From NCBI RefSeq assembly GCF_001263355.1, contig NZ_LGYO01000012.1, positions 11,668 through 75,667 on the forward strand: a stretch of 64,000 bases of DNA, written 5' to 3'. This document shows, piece by piece, positions 1 to 7,712 of the stretch (position 1 is the stretch's first letter; every line of letters starts with the position of its first letter). The notes under the pieces were generated by a model. That model was not told where the DNA came from. It did no database searches and saw only the letters and a program-made list of their open reading frames with translations. The stretch comes from Acetobacterium bakii (GTDB lineage Bacteria; Bacillota; Clostridia; Eubacteriales; Eubacteriaceae). The translations under genes were made by a program, and so were the position numbers.

Positions 1-32
1 AGTGGAGAAATTGTTTCGTGTAAGCTGGCAGC
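1..32 (+). repeat. 32-nt repeat, copy 1 (upstream of ABC importer)
   Basis: This stretch matches positions 63188-63219 at 28 of 32 bases; all four differences are single substitutions. Both copies lie upstream of a gene on the + strand. Directly after it, from about base 31, GCGAAGCT and AGTTTCGC can form an 8-bp hairpin. It could be a dispersed repeat or a shared upstream signal; the window edge hides its left boundary. Confidence 0.5.
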
Positions 33-91
33 GAAGCTCACGATAGTTTCGCAAACATCTAAAAAGCTTAAAGAAAAAGGAGAAAAAGAAA

Positions 92-1078
92 ATGAAAAAC
101 AAAAAATGGATGGCGATTCTTGGTCTGTTACTGGTATTTACAATGGGATTGACCGGATGTCAATCCGCTCCCGCAGAACCACAAACCGTTAAAGTTGCAA
201 CCCTGGCCGGCCCAACCGGAATGGGTATGGCGGAAATGATTGTCGGCGGCGTGGATCTTGGCAAAAACATTACCACTGAATTCACCGTGGCTGGAGCTCC
301 GGATCAAATCACCGCCGGGGTAATCAGCGGGGAATATCAAATCGCAGCAGTTCCCACCAATTTGGCTGCTGTGCTTTTTAACAAAACCGAAGGCAAAGTT
401 ATTTTAGGCGCTGTTAATACTCTGGGTGTTGTGAATATTGTTGCCGATGATGCCGAAGGCATTAAAAGCATCGCCGATTTAAAAGGAAAAACCATGATTG
501 CCAGCGGCCAGGGTTCAACACCGGAATTCGTGCTGAACTATCTGCTGCAAAAAAATGGACTAACACCCGGTGTGGATGTTACCATTAATTATGTGGCGGA
601 ACATAGCGAAGCCGCAACCCTATTAGTATCTGGCGGGGCAACCATTGCCATGATTCCGGAACCCTTTGTAACCACCGTTACTTCTAAAAAACCAAACCTT
701 AAGGTCGCTGTTGATTTGACCGCAGCATGGGAAGAAGCAAACAATGGCTCCAAACTCCAGATGGGCTGTTTGGTAATCAACAAAGAATGGGCCGATGCCA
801 ACCCAAAATTGGTTGAAAGCTTTATGACCGCCTATGAAAAATCCGTTAAAAATGTGAATGACAATCCTGTGGAAGGTGCTAAAAACATTGTGACTGCCGG
901 GATTATGGCAGATGCGGCACTGGCTGAAAAAGCCATTCCAAATTCCAACATAGTATTTATTCCCGCCCAGGATGCCCAGGCAGACCTGGAAGAATACTAT
1001 ACAATTTTAGCAGGCTTTGAACCAAAAGCCATTGGAGGAAAAGTTCCCGGTGAAGATTTCTACAGCTTTGGAAAATAA
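92..1078 (+). CDS. ABC transporter substrate-binding lipoprotein (NMT1/SsuA type)
   Basis: This is the extracellular solute-binding component of an ABC importer. The N-terminus is a lipoprotein signal: KNKK, then a hydrophobic stretch, then the lipobox LTGC with the lipidated cysteine at residue 23. The body (residues about 32-310) resembles the NMT1/SsuA family that binds nitrate, sulfonates or thiamine precursors, with the usual IADLKGKT and MIPEP segments. An AGGAG ribosome site precedes the ATG. The permease and ATPase genes follow with overlaps, so the three form one operon. The ligand cannot be read from the sequence; aromatic or aliphatic sulfonates, taurine or a pyrimidine precursor are all possible. 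Confidence 0.85.
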   Translation: MKNKKWMAILGLLLVFTMGLTGCQSAPAEPQTVKVATLAGPTGMGMAEMIVGGVDLGKNITTEFTVAGAPDQITAGVISGEYQIAAVPTNLAAVLFNKTEGKVILGAVNTLGVVNIVADDAEGIKSIADLKGKTMIASGQGSTPEFVLNYLLQKNGLTPGVDVTINYVAEHSEAATLLVSGGATIAMIPEPFVTTVTSKKPNLKVAVDLTAAWEEANNGSKLQMGCLVINKEWADANPKLVESFMTAYEKSVKNVNDNPVEGAKNIVTAGIMADAALAEKAIPNSNIVFIPAQDAQADLEEYYTILAGFEPKAIGGKVPGEDFYSFGK

Positions 1079-1850
1079 CCAAAATAAATGGCCTAAAAAA
1101 ATAATCACAAAAGTAGGGATCACCCTTTTCTGGGTGCTCCTTTGGGCCTTGGCAGCCCGGTGGGTAAACAGCCCACTGGTGCTGCCATCCCCACTTAAAA
1201 CCCTGGAAGGCGTTTTTACCCTTGCAGGGGATTTTGAGTTTTTTGTGAGTATTGCCGCCACCCTGCTGCGTGTCTTCGGCGGTGTTTTTATTTCTGTTCT
1301 GTTAGGACTGGTCCTTGGTTTGGCAGGAGGGCTTAACGAGCTTTTCTACGAGATTATGAACCCCTTTGTGACTACCATTAAGTCACTGCCGGTGGTTTCG
1401 GTTATCATTCTTATTAATTTGTGGATTGCCTCGGGATTGGTTCCCCTGGTAGTCACCTTTCTCATTTGTTTTCCGGTGACCTGGACCAATGTGGTTCAGG
1501 GAGTACGTTCCACCGACAACAGGCTTTTGGAAATGGCGAAAGTATACAATGTGACAATGACCCAAAAAATCCGTGATATTTATATTCCCTCGGTCAAACC
1601 TTTTGCGGTATCAGCTATTATGAACGCCATTGGTCTGGGCTGGAAGGTCACGGTTACCGCTGAAGTTCTAGCCAATGCATTGCCATCCATGGGAATGAAT
1701 CTGTACTATTCAAAAATTTATCTGGAAACCGATTTGCTTTTTTCATGGACCCTGATCATTGTGGTATGCAGTTTCATCATCGAAAAGGCAACCCTGCATT
1801 TTATTAAGCGAACGAAAAGAGGGGGGACCGACCAATGTCAATTACCATAA
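1050..1850 (+). CDS. ABC transporter permease (SsuC/TauC-like)
   Basis: Membrane component of the same importer, with about six hydrophobic segments. It carries the binding-protein-dependent permease signature around the EMAKVYNVTM and IRDIYIPSVKPF stretch, which docks on the ATPase. The start is uncertain: the frame is open from a TTG at 1017, but a GTG at 1050 sits 10 nt after GGAGGA and fits best, and a TTG at 1068 is also possible. All of these overlap the end of the binding-protein gene, implying translational coupling. The C-terminus overlaps the ATPase start by 16 nt. Confidence 0.8.
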   Translation: MKISTALENNQNKWPKKIITKVGITLFWVLLWALAARWVNSPLVLPSPLKTLEGVFTLAGDFEFFVSIAATLLRVFGGVFISVLLGLVLGLAGGLNELFYEIMNPFVTTIKSLPVVSVIILINLWIASGLVPLVVTFLICFPVTWTNVVQGVRSTDNRLLEMAKVYNVTMTQKIRDIYIPSVKPFAVSAIMNAIGLGWKVTVTAEVLANALPSMGMNLYYSKIYLETDLLFSWTLIIVVCSFIIEKATLHFIKRTKRGGTDQCQLP

Positions 1851-2512
1851 AAAATCTAAGTAAGTCCTATGGGGACCAGGTGATTTATGAAAATTTCAAT
1901 CTTGTTCTTGAAAAAAATAAAATTACCGGCATATTAGGCCCCTCCGGTTCGGGAAAATCAACTCTCCTGAACCTGTGCTGCGGCTTGACAAACCCTGATA
2001 AAGGAACCATTGAAGGCGTGAACTTTCAATCCATTTCCTATATTTTTCAGGAGCCACGGCTGTTGCCCTGGCGAACGGTACGAGAAAACCTCCGCTTTGT
2101 GATGAAACAAAAAGCCATTAAAAAACCGGGACTCGATGAAGACCGCATCAATGGCATGCTGCAGCTGGTGGGCCTGGAAACCGTCGGAGAATTTTACCCC
2201 CAGGAGCTTAGCGGCGGCATGCGGCAACGGGTGTCCATTGCCCGGGCCTTCCTGTACCCCTCGGAACTGCTACTGATGGATGAGCCCTTCAGCAGCCTGG
2301 ATTGCGCCCTGAAAAACAAGCTGATGGATGATTTTTTGGAAATCTGGAAAAACGATCAACGCACCGTGGTGTTTGTGAGCCATAACCGGGATGAAATCGA
2401 GCGGCTTTCCCAGGTCATCCTGACCTTTTCCGACAAACCCGTAAAAATCCTCGACCGCGAAGAAAACCTGATTGATCGTCCCAGGATGGTCTGCCCGATC
2501 GACCCGGATTAA
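1835..2512 (+). CDS. ABC transporter ATP-binding protein
   Basis: ATPase of the importer. Walker A is GPSGSGKST (residues about 34-42), the Q-loop is FQEPRLLPW, the signature is LSGGMRQR, and Walker B is LLLMDEPFSSLD, followed by the switch histidine in FVSHNRDE. At 225 residues it is slightly shorter than usual for the SsuB/TauB type (240-260). A GGGGGG-rich ribosome site lies inside the permease gene. It is the last gene of the operon; a long hairpin element follows immediately. Confidence 0.87.
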   Translation: MSITIKNLSKSYGDQVIYENFNLVLEKNKITGILGPSGSGKSTLLNLCCGLTNPDKGTIEGVNFQSISYIFQEPRLLPWRTVRENLRFVMKQKAIKKPGLDEDRINGMLQLVGLETVGEFYPQELSGGMRQRVSIARAFLYPSELLLMDEPFSSLDCALKNKLMDDFLEIWKNDQRTVVFVSHNRDEIERLSQVILTFSDKPVKILDREENLIDRPRMVCPIDPD

Positions 2513-2540
2513 ACGAAAAGCAGCAAGACTCTACGTTTGC

Positions 2541-2655
2541 GGCTTGGCCTCTGACGACAATCATTTATCATTGTGTGCGCCAAGATCGGACAGGCTGTCG
2601 CCTGTTCGCCATGAGGCACACAATTTGATAAACGATTGTCCACAGAGACCAAGCC
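2541..2655. repeat. Long hairpin element, copy 1
   Basis: A near-complete inverted repeat of about 115 nt. GGCTTGG at 2541 pairs with CCAAGCC at 2649, then ACAATC with GATTGT, then TTGTGTGC with GCACACAA, closing on an inner hairpin ACAGGC/GCCTGT flanked by GATCGG and TTCGCC. The same core recurs at 3675, 42438, 43833, 45286, 45637 and 50204. It fills most of the gap between the ABC operon and the HAD gene and may also act as a terminator. Confidence 0.75.
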
Positions 2656-2745
2656 TACCTTAAGTTAAATCCTGTAAAGGCTTACCTAGTGCAAAAATAA
2701 TTTTCATGTGTTAAACTGGTACTATAAAGTAAGAACGGAGGAAAC

Positions 2746-3576
2746 ATGGAAATTAAATTAATCGCATTGGACATGGATGGCACCACCCTTGGGGCGGACC
2801 ATAAATCCATCTCCAAAAGAACTGAAAAAGCGTTGAAAGATGCTATCGCCAAAGGAATTCACATCGTTCCCTCAACCGGCAGGATTTTCGCCCAGCTGCC
2901 CGAATCCGTGATTGGCATCCCCGGGGTTAACTACGCAGTAACCTCCAACGGAGCAGCCGTCATGAATTTAAAAACAGGGGAAGTCATCAGCAATAATTAC
3001 ATCGGATCCGGGAGCATTAATAAAATTATGCACAAAATCACCCGTCGGCAGATATTTTGTGAGATTTATTATAAAGGTCACTCTTATGCCGAACACCGGT
3101 ATTTTAAAAGTCTTATCCCAACAAAAACCTTCCCCCAGGGATTAATCGATATGATTAAAAGTGTCTCCATTCCAGTGGATAATATTTTGGAATTCACCCT
3201 GGCCCATGCGGCGGAAATTGAAAAAATCAATATTCCCTTATTGAGCGATCAAAACCATCGGAATCTCTGGCAGACCTTTTCCCAGATTAAAGGTGTCACC
3301 TTAACCAGTGCCATTGCCAATAACATCGAAGTGAACCACCGCTCCGCCAACAAAGGCGAAGGATTAAAGCAGATTTGCCGAATCCTGAACCTCGAAGCCA
3401 AAAACGTCATGGCCATCGGCGACAGCGACAACGATCTGCGAATGCTGCAATTTGCCGGTTTTGGGGTAGCCATGGGCAATGCCTCGGATGATGTCAAAGC
3501 AATCACCAACAAAGTCACCCTTTCCTATAAAGAAGACGGCGTGGCCCACGCCATCGAGAAATACGTATTAGCATAA
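2746..3576 (+). CDS. Cof-type HAD-superfamily phosphatase
   Basis: Cytoplasmic HAD hydrolase of the Cof/YbiV class, which dephosphorylates small phosphometabolites such as sugar phosphates or FMN. Motif I is LDMDGTTLG near the N-terminus with the nucleophilic Asp; motif II is the Ser/Thr of VPSTGR; motifs III/IV are the Lys of NKGEGL and the acidic pair in AIGDSDNDLRML. Between them lies the C2B cap. Length (276 residues) is typical. A GGAGG site precedes the ATG. It stands alone between two hairpin elements, so the context gives no hint of substrate. Confidence 0.82.
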   Translation: MEIKLIALDMDGTTLGADHKSISKRTEKALKDAIAKGIHIVPSTGRIFAQLPESVIGIPGVNYAVTSNGAAVMNLKTGEVISNNYIGSGSINKIMHKITRRQIFCEIYYKGHSYAEHRYFKSLIPTKTFPQGLIDMIKSVSIPVDNILEFTLAHAAEIEKINIPLLSDQNHRNLWQTFSQIKGVTLTSAIANNIEVNHRSANKGEGLKQICRILNLEAKNVMAIGDSDNDLRMLQFAGFGVAMGNASDDVKAITNKVTLSYKEDGVAHAIEKYVLA

Positions 3577-3616
3577 AAACAGTATAAAAGAATAACTCAG
3601 CATAAGAGCGAAACGG

Positions 3617-3653
3617 ATAGAACCATTAACCCCACAACGGGTTGGTGGTTCTA
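3617..3653 (+). terminator. Hairpin after HAD gene, possible terminator
   Basis: ATAGAACCATTAACCC pairs with GGGTTGGTGGTTCTAT (two G-U pairs) around a six-base loop. The following T-rich run is poor (TCTCGTT), so intrinsic termination is uncertain. Confidence 0.4.
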
Positions 3654-3674
3654 TTCTCGTTGATAACGGTTGCC

Positions 3675-3782
3675 TGAATTCCAATGACGATTATTTATCA
3701 TTGTGTGCGCCAGGATCGGACAGGCGCTGCCTGTTCGCCATGAGGCACACAATTTGATAAAATAATCGTCCTCGGAATTTCA
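3675..3782. repeat. Long hairpin element, copy 2
   Basis: Second copy of the family seen at 2541. The outer arms differ in sequence from copy 1 but still pair with each other: GACGATTATT with AATAATCGTC, and GAATTCC with GGAATTT. The inner part (TTGTGTGCGCCA, GATCGGACAGGC, GCCTGTTCGCCATGAGG) is almost identical to copy 1. Arms that change together point to selection on the fold or to recent palindrome turnover. Confidence 0.75.
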
Positions 3783-3805
3783 CAGATGTATGAATTTTTA
3801 ATCCC

Positions 3806-3834
3806 TTGTAAAACAGAATTTCCCATGCTAGTAT
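3806..3834 (+). promoter_or_regulatory. Possible promoter for ridA operon
   Basis: TTGTAA, 17 bp, TAGTAT. A moderate match to a vegetative promoter, about 80 nt ahead of ridA. Confidence 0.35.
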
Positions 3835-3916
3835 AAGAATAAGGAATTCCAAACTACAAAAACGACACTGACAGCAAGGACACCAACCCCTGCAATAAAT
3901 AAAAAAGGAGAAACAA

Positions 3917-4300
3917 ATGAATAAAAAAGCAATTATCTCAGACCGGGCTCCGGCAGCAGTGGGACCCTATTCCCATGCCTATCTGGCCGGTGAAACCCTG
4001 TATACTTCCGGACAATTGGGATTGGATCCCGAAACTGGTGAGCTGGCAGCGGGCATTGCGGCGCAGACGAAAAAAGGTCTTGAAAATATGTCCGCAGTGT
4101 TAGAAAGTGCCGGCATGACCAGGGCGAACATTGTTAAAACAACCATTTTTTTGGCGGATATAGGTGATTTTGCAATAGTTAACGGGATTTATGCGGATTA
4201 CTTTAAAGAACTCAGCGAATATCCCGCCCGTTCCTGTGTCCAGGTGGCAGCCCTGCCCAAAGCAGCACTATTTGAAATCGAAGCCATTGCAGTTAAATAA
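3917..4300 (+). CDS. ridA: RidA family 2-iminobutanoate/2-iminopropanoate deaminase
   Basis: Trimeric YjgF/YER057c/UK114 enzyme that hydrolyses reactive enamine/imine intermediates released by PLP enzymes. Length (127 residues) is typical. The family landmarks are all present: APAAVGPYSHA near the N-terminus, YTSGQLG, the tail PARSCVQVAALP with the catalytic-pocket arginine, and the end segment IEIEAIAVK-like. AAAGGAG precedes the ATG. It is followed 35 nt later by a YheO-type regulator, a pairing seen in amino-acid catabolic operons. Confidence 0.9.
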   Translation: MNKKAIISDRAPAAVGPYSHAYLAGETLYTSGQLGLDPETGELAAGIAAQTKKGLENMSAVLESAGMTRANIVKTTIFLADIGDFAIVNGIYADYFKELSEYPARSCVQVAALPKAALFEIEAIAVK

Positions 4301-4335
4301 TGGGCCGTTTCCGATAAATAGAAATGAGGAAAGCG

Positions 4336-4986
4336 ATGAATAAGAAGTTAGAGGCATACATAACCCTGGTAGACTTTTTAGCCGATTTTATGGGTGAAAA
4401 TACCGAGGTTGTTCTTCATGATTTGACAGATTGGCATCATTCGGTGATTGCCATCCGTAACGGACACATCAGCGGCCGGAAAGTTGGGGCACCCATCACC
4501 GAAGTCTCCTTAAAAATACTTCGCAGTGAGATCCATAAAAAAGCCCCATATATGGAAAACAAAAAGAAAACATCAAAAAAAGGGGTCGCTATGCACTCCG
4601 CTACCTGGTTTATCAAAGATGACCATGAATTCCTGCTGGGAATGCTCTGTATCAATTCCGATTGTCACGAACTTATTGTTGCCAGAGATATTTTGAATAA
4701 AATGATTAGAATCCCCGAAATTCAGGATCAGAGCAAAGCAGTGCTGCCGGAAACGGTAAATCTGGATGCAAAAGCGCTGGTGGATGATCATGTCAGCCAT
4801 ATTTTAAGCGAATCCGGACAGAATATTTTCAATCTGAATAAGGATGAAAAGGTCGAATTAGTGGGTAAACTCCAAGCTTTAGGCACCTTTTCAGTAAAGG
4901 GTACCATTTGGTATCTTGCCGATACCATGGGCGTATCCCTGCCAACCGTGTACCGTTACATTACCCTTGCAAAAAAAGAAAAATAA
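4336..4986 (+). CDS. YheO/DauR-type transcriptional regulator (PAS-like + HTH)
   Basis: The N-terminal half (residues about 5-115) matches the YheO-like PAS domain with a VVLHDLTDWHHSVIAI-like segment and NGHISGRKVG. The C-terminal 60 residues form an HTH_22 domain containing VSLPTVYRYI as recognition helix. DauR of Pseudomonas, which controls D-arginine use, belongs to this family. An upstream in-frame ATG at 4324 exists, but GAGGA sits 8 nt before 4336, so that start is chosen. It probably controls itself and ridA in response to an amino acid or related metabolite. Confidence 0.75.
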   Translation: MNKKLEAYITLVDFLADFMGENTEVVLHDLTDWHHSVIAIRNGHISGRKVGAPITEVSLKILRSEIHKKAPYMENKKKTSKKGVAMHSATWFIKDDHEFLLGMLCINSDCHELIVARDILNKMIRIPEIQDQSKAVLPETVNLDAKALVDDHVSHILSESGQNIFNLNKDEKVELVGKLQALGTFSVKGTIWYLADTMGVSLPTVYRYITLAKKEK

Positions 4987-5102
4987 CAGAGGCGTAAAAG
5001 AGCAGGCCGATTTTAGAATTACCATTGTAGAAGGATAGCTTGAGCCTAAGACGATTAACGTTACACTTAATAAAATTAAATTAACATATTCGCATTTAAT
5101 CG

Positions 5103-5131
5103 TTTACTTTTTGTGAAAATGGTGTTATATT
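5103..5131 (+). promoter_or_regulatory. Possible promoter inside an inverted repeat
   Basis: TTTACT, 17 bp, TATATT. The inverted repeat GTGAAAATG (5113-5121) / CATTTTCAC (5147-5155) straddles the -10 box and start point and could be an operator. A strong terminator lies only about 35 nt downstream of the expected start. Confidence 0.35.
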
Positions 5132-5167
5132 AACATTAACAATTCTCATTTTCACAATAATTTCCAA

Positions 5168-5205
5168 AAAGACTCCGGGCAATGCCTGGGGTCTTTCCCT
5201 TTTTT
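5168..5205 (+). terminator. Intrinsic terminator
   Basis: AAAGACTCCGGGC pairs with GCCTGGGGTCTTT (two G-U pairs) around an AAT loop and is followed by TTTCCCTTTTTT. It can end the ridA-YheO transcript or a short RNA started near 5138. The rest of the 4987-5259 gap holds no recognisable gene. Confidence 0.75.
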
Positions 5206-5259
5206 GGAAAAAAAGAGTCTTAAGTGATGCTTGGGTAACCATTTTGCGGTGTGATGGAA

Positions 5260-5288
5260 TTTACAAATCTGTGAAAATAGCATATAAT
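5260..5288 (+). promoter_or_regulatory. Promoter of the uppS-polC operon
   Basis: TTTACA, 17 bp, TATAAT: close to a perfect vegetative promoter. It lies about 80 nt upstream of the chosen uppS start and just after the terminator at 5168. Confidence 0.7.
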
Positions 5289-5369
5289 ACATAAAGAATG
5301 AAATTTATGGGATCTGTTAAATTTTCAATTGAGAATTATGGACATTATATAGAGAAGATGAGGTACAAT

Positions 5370-6077
5370 ATGACCTGCCAGTTATCAAAAGAGAACTTGC
5401 CCGAGCATATTGCCATTATTATGGATGGCAATGGGCGTTGGGCAAAAGAAAAAAATCGGCCCAGGTTGTTTGGGCACAACGCCGGAATGAAAACCCTGAG
5501 AAAGATTGTAAAAGCGTCTTCGGATGCGGGAATTAAAATACTCACCGTGTATGCTTTTTCCACCGAAAACTGGAAGCGAAGCCAGGAAGAAGTCGATGGG
5601 TTGATGAACATTGCCGTGGAATACTTTAAAAAAGAAGTTGGAGAATTGCATAAAAACAATGTTAAAATCCAGGTTATTGGGGATATCGCCGGTTTGTACC
5701 CCAAGGTTCAGGATGCGGCCAGAAAAGCCATGGAAACAACCAAAGACAATACCGGCCTGATTTTTAACGTTGCCTTGAACTATGGTGGACGGAATGACAT
5801 TGTATATGCCGTAAAGGCCTTAATGGAAAAAGGTGTTTTACCCGAGGAAGTTACTGAAGAACGATTAAACGCTGAGCTATATACAAAGGGGTTACCCGAT
5901 CCGGATTTGCTTATTCGAACGAGCGGAGAAAGTCGGCTGAGCAATTTTATGCTATGGCAAACCGCTTATACCGAATTCTTTGTTATCGATACTTATTGGC
6001 CGGATTTTGATCAGGAAGCTTATTACCACCTCATCGAAGCGTATCAGCAAAGGCATCGGCGATTTGGCACAGCTTAA
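5370..6077 (+). CDS. uppS: Isoprenyl (undecaprenyl) diphosphate synthase
   Basis: Cis-prenyltransferase that extends farnesyl diphosphate with isopentenyl diphosphate to the C55 carrier used in wall synthesis. Diagnostic segments are IAIIMDGNGRWA with the catalytic Asp, FSTENW, and the C-terminal RTSGESRLSNF with the diphosphate-binding arginines. The frame is open from 5298, but MTCQL at 5370 has a GAGG site 6-7 nt upstream and gives the usual family N-terminus (235 residues). First gene of a lipid/isoprenoid/replication operon; cdsA follows after 20 nt. Confidence 0.9.
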   Translation: MTCQLSKENLPEHIAIIMDGNGRWAKEKNRPRLFGHNAGMKTLRKIVKASSDAGIKILTVYAFSTENWKRSQEEVDGLMNIAVEYFKKEVGELHKNNVKIQVIGDIAGLYPKVQDAARKAMETTKDNTGLIFNVALNYGGRNDIVYAVKALMEKGVLPEEVTEERLNAELYTKGLPDPDLLIRTSGESRLSNFMLWQTAYTEFFVIDTYWPDFDQEAYYHLIEAYQQRHRRFGTA

Positions 6078-6097
6078 GAAAGGCAAAGGAGAATACC

Positions 6098-6901
6098 ATG
6101 AGCAAACGCGTATGGACAGCAATTTTCGGGGTTCCATTGCTTGTTTTTATATTATACCAGGGCGGATTCTTTCTGGTGATCGGAGTGAGTTTTCTGATAT
6201 TTGGAGGAACAGTTGAATACACCACCGCCATCAACCGATCCCTCAATCCCAAGATAAACCTGCTTTTTATGCTGTTTTTAGCAGCGATCATAACCGTCAG
6301 CATAAAACTGGACTATTATTTTCTAATGCCGGTGTTGTTGGTTGTTTTTATTGCAATATTTTGTATTGAAATATTATCCGGAAATGTGGGTATACAAAGA
6401 GGGAGTGCCATGCTTTTCGGACTGATCTATGTCCCGGTGATGTTTGGCTATCTCTTTCTTTTTGAGAATCTTCAGAATGGCGTTTATTATCTGTGGATGA
6501 TTTTTGTAATTGCCTTTTCCACTGATACCGCCGCTTATTATGTGGGGAGATCCATGGGACAAACCCATTTTGCCCCTAAGATCAGCCCTAAAAAAACCAT
6601 TGCCGGCGCGGTTGGCGGCATCATCGCATCATCCCTGTGCATCATTATTTACGGAGCAATCCTGGGCAGGTTTTTCGGTTTTGTGCTACCCTGGTACATG
6701 TATCTGATTTTAGGTATTGTTGCCAGTATCGCCGGTCAATGCGGGGATCTAACTGCATCGATGATCAAAAGACGGGTTAGAATAAAGGATTTTGGACGTG
6801 TTTTACCCGGCCACGGAGGGATTCTGGATCGCTTTGACAGCATCCTGTTTATCATCCCTCTCATTTATATCTTTGCCAGCTTTACTGCCGGCATCGCATA
6901 G
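6098..6901 (+). CDS. cdsA: Phosphatidate cytidylyltransferase
   Basis: Integral membrane enzyme making CDP-diacylglycerol from phosphatidate and CTP. It has about eight hydrophobic segments over 267 residues and the CDP-alcohol signature near the C-terminus: KRRVRIKDFG, then LPGHGGILDRFDS, with the metal-binding aspartates. Mid-protein FSTDTAAYYVGR is also conserved. AAGGAG precedes the ATG. In most Firmicutes dxr follows directly; here rseP starts only 8 nt after the stop. Confidence 0.93.
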   Translation: MSKRVWTAIFGVPLLVFILYQGGFFLVIGVSFLIFGGTVEYTTAINRSLNPKINLLFMLFLAAIITVSIKLDYYFLMPVLLVVFIAIFCIEILSGNVGIQRGSAMLFGLIYVPVMFGYLFLFENLQNGVYYLWMIFVIAFSTDTAAYYVGRSMGQTHFAPKISPKKTIAGAVGGIIASSLCIIIYGAILGRFFGFVLPWYMYLILGIVASIAGQCGDLTASMIKRRVRIKDFGRVLPGHGGILDRFDSILFIIPLIYIFASFTAGIA

Positions 6902-6909
6902 GAGAAGTT

Positions 6910-7704
6910 TTGAACATATATACAATACTCATTACACTGTTAATTTTAAGCGTTCTGGTTGTGGTTCATGAATGGGGACATTTTATGGCCGCCCGAAAAA
7001 CCGGCGTCTTTGTGGAAGAATTTGCCATCGGCATGGGCCCGAAGCTTTTTAAACATCAGGGGAAAGAAACCCTTTTTACCATCAGAGCCATTCCCATCGG
7101 CGGTTTTTGTAAAATGCGGGGAGAAGAACCCAAGCAGGACGAAGACGGCAACCTGATTCCGTCGGATCCTCTGGCAGTTCCTGAAGAGGGCAGCTTTGAA
7201 TCCAAAACAAAAGGGCAGAAGCTGCTGATTTTGGTGGCCGGATCGGCTATGAATATTATTTTTGCCTGGGTTTGCCTATTGATTATTTCATTGTCCCTGG
7301 GCCAGATGAATTTTTTTGAAGCCATTGGCAATGCCTTTCTGAATACCTGGCGGTTTGCCGGACTGATTTTTCAATCCTTTGTGATGCTGTTTACCGGTCA
7401 GATCGGATTTGATAACCTGGCCGGTCCGATTGGGATGGTATCCATGGTCGGCTCCTTTATCAATGAAGGGTTTATCGTGTTATTGGCCTTTACCGCCATG
7501 CTCAGCGTCAACCTCGGGATTATTAATATGTTCCCTCTGCCGGCTCTGGATGGCGGACGGGTATTTATCATCCTGATCGAAATCATCACCCGCCGAAAAT
7601 TCAGTCCTGAAGTGGAAATGAAAATAAACTATTTCGGGTTTATCGCATTAATCGCCCTGGCGCTCATCATTGCCATTAACGATATCATGCGCTTAGCAGC
7701 CTAG
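6910..7704 (+). CDS. rseP: RseP/RasP-like site-2 protease lacking the PDZ domain
   Basis: Membrane zinc metalloprotease for regulated intramembrane proteolysis. HEWGH near residue 18 supplies the zinc ligands and active-site Glu, and NMFPLPALDGGR near residue 201 the third ligand. The start is a TTG 5 nt after GGAG. The protein has only 264 residues, against about 330-450 in the family. The segment normally holding the PDZ domain, between the second and third membrane helices, is absent: LLIISLSLG runs directly into QMNFFEAIGNAF. The reading frame is intact, so this is a real short form rather than a frameshift. It overlaps nothing and ispG follows after 8 nt. Confidence 0.85.
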   Translation: MNIYTILITLLILSVLVVVHEWGHFMAARKTGVFVEEFAIGMGPKLFKHQGKETLFTIRAIPIGGFCKMRGEEPKQDEDGNLIPSDPLAVPEEGSFESKTKGQKLLILVAGSAMNIIFAWVCLLIISLSLGQMNFFEAIGNAFLNTWRFAGLIFQSFVMLFTGQIGFDNLAGPIGMVSMVGSFINEGFIVLLAFTAMLSVNLGIINMFPLPALDGGRVFIILIEIITRRKFSPEVEMKINYFGFIALIALALIIAINDIMRLAA

Positions 7705-7712
7705 GAGGTTCT

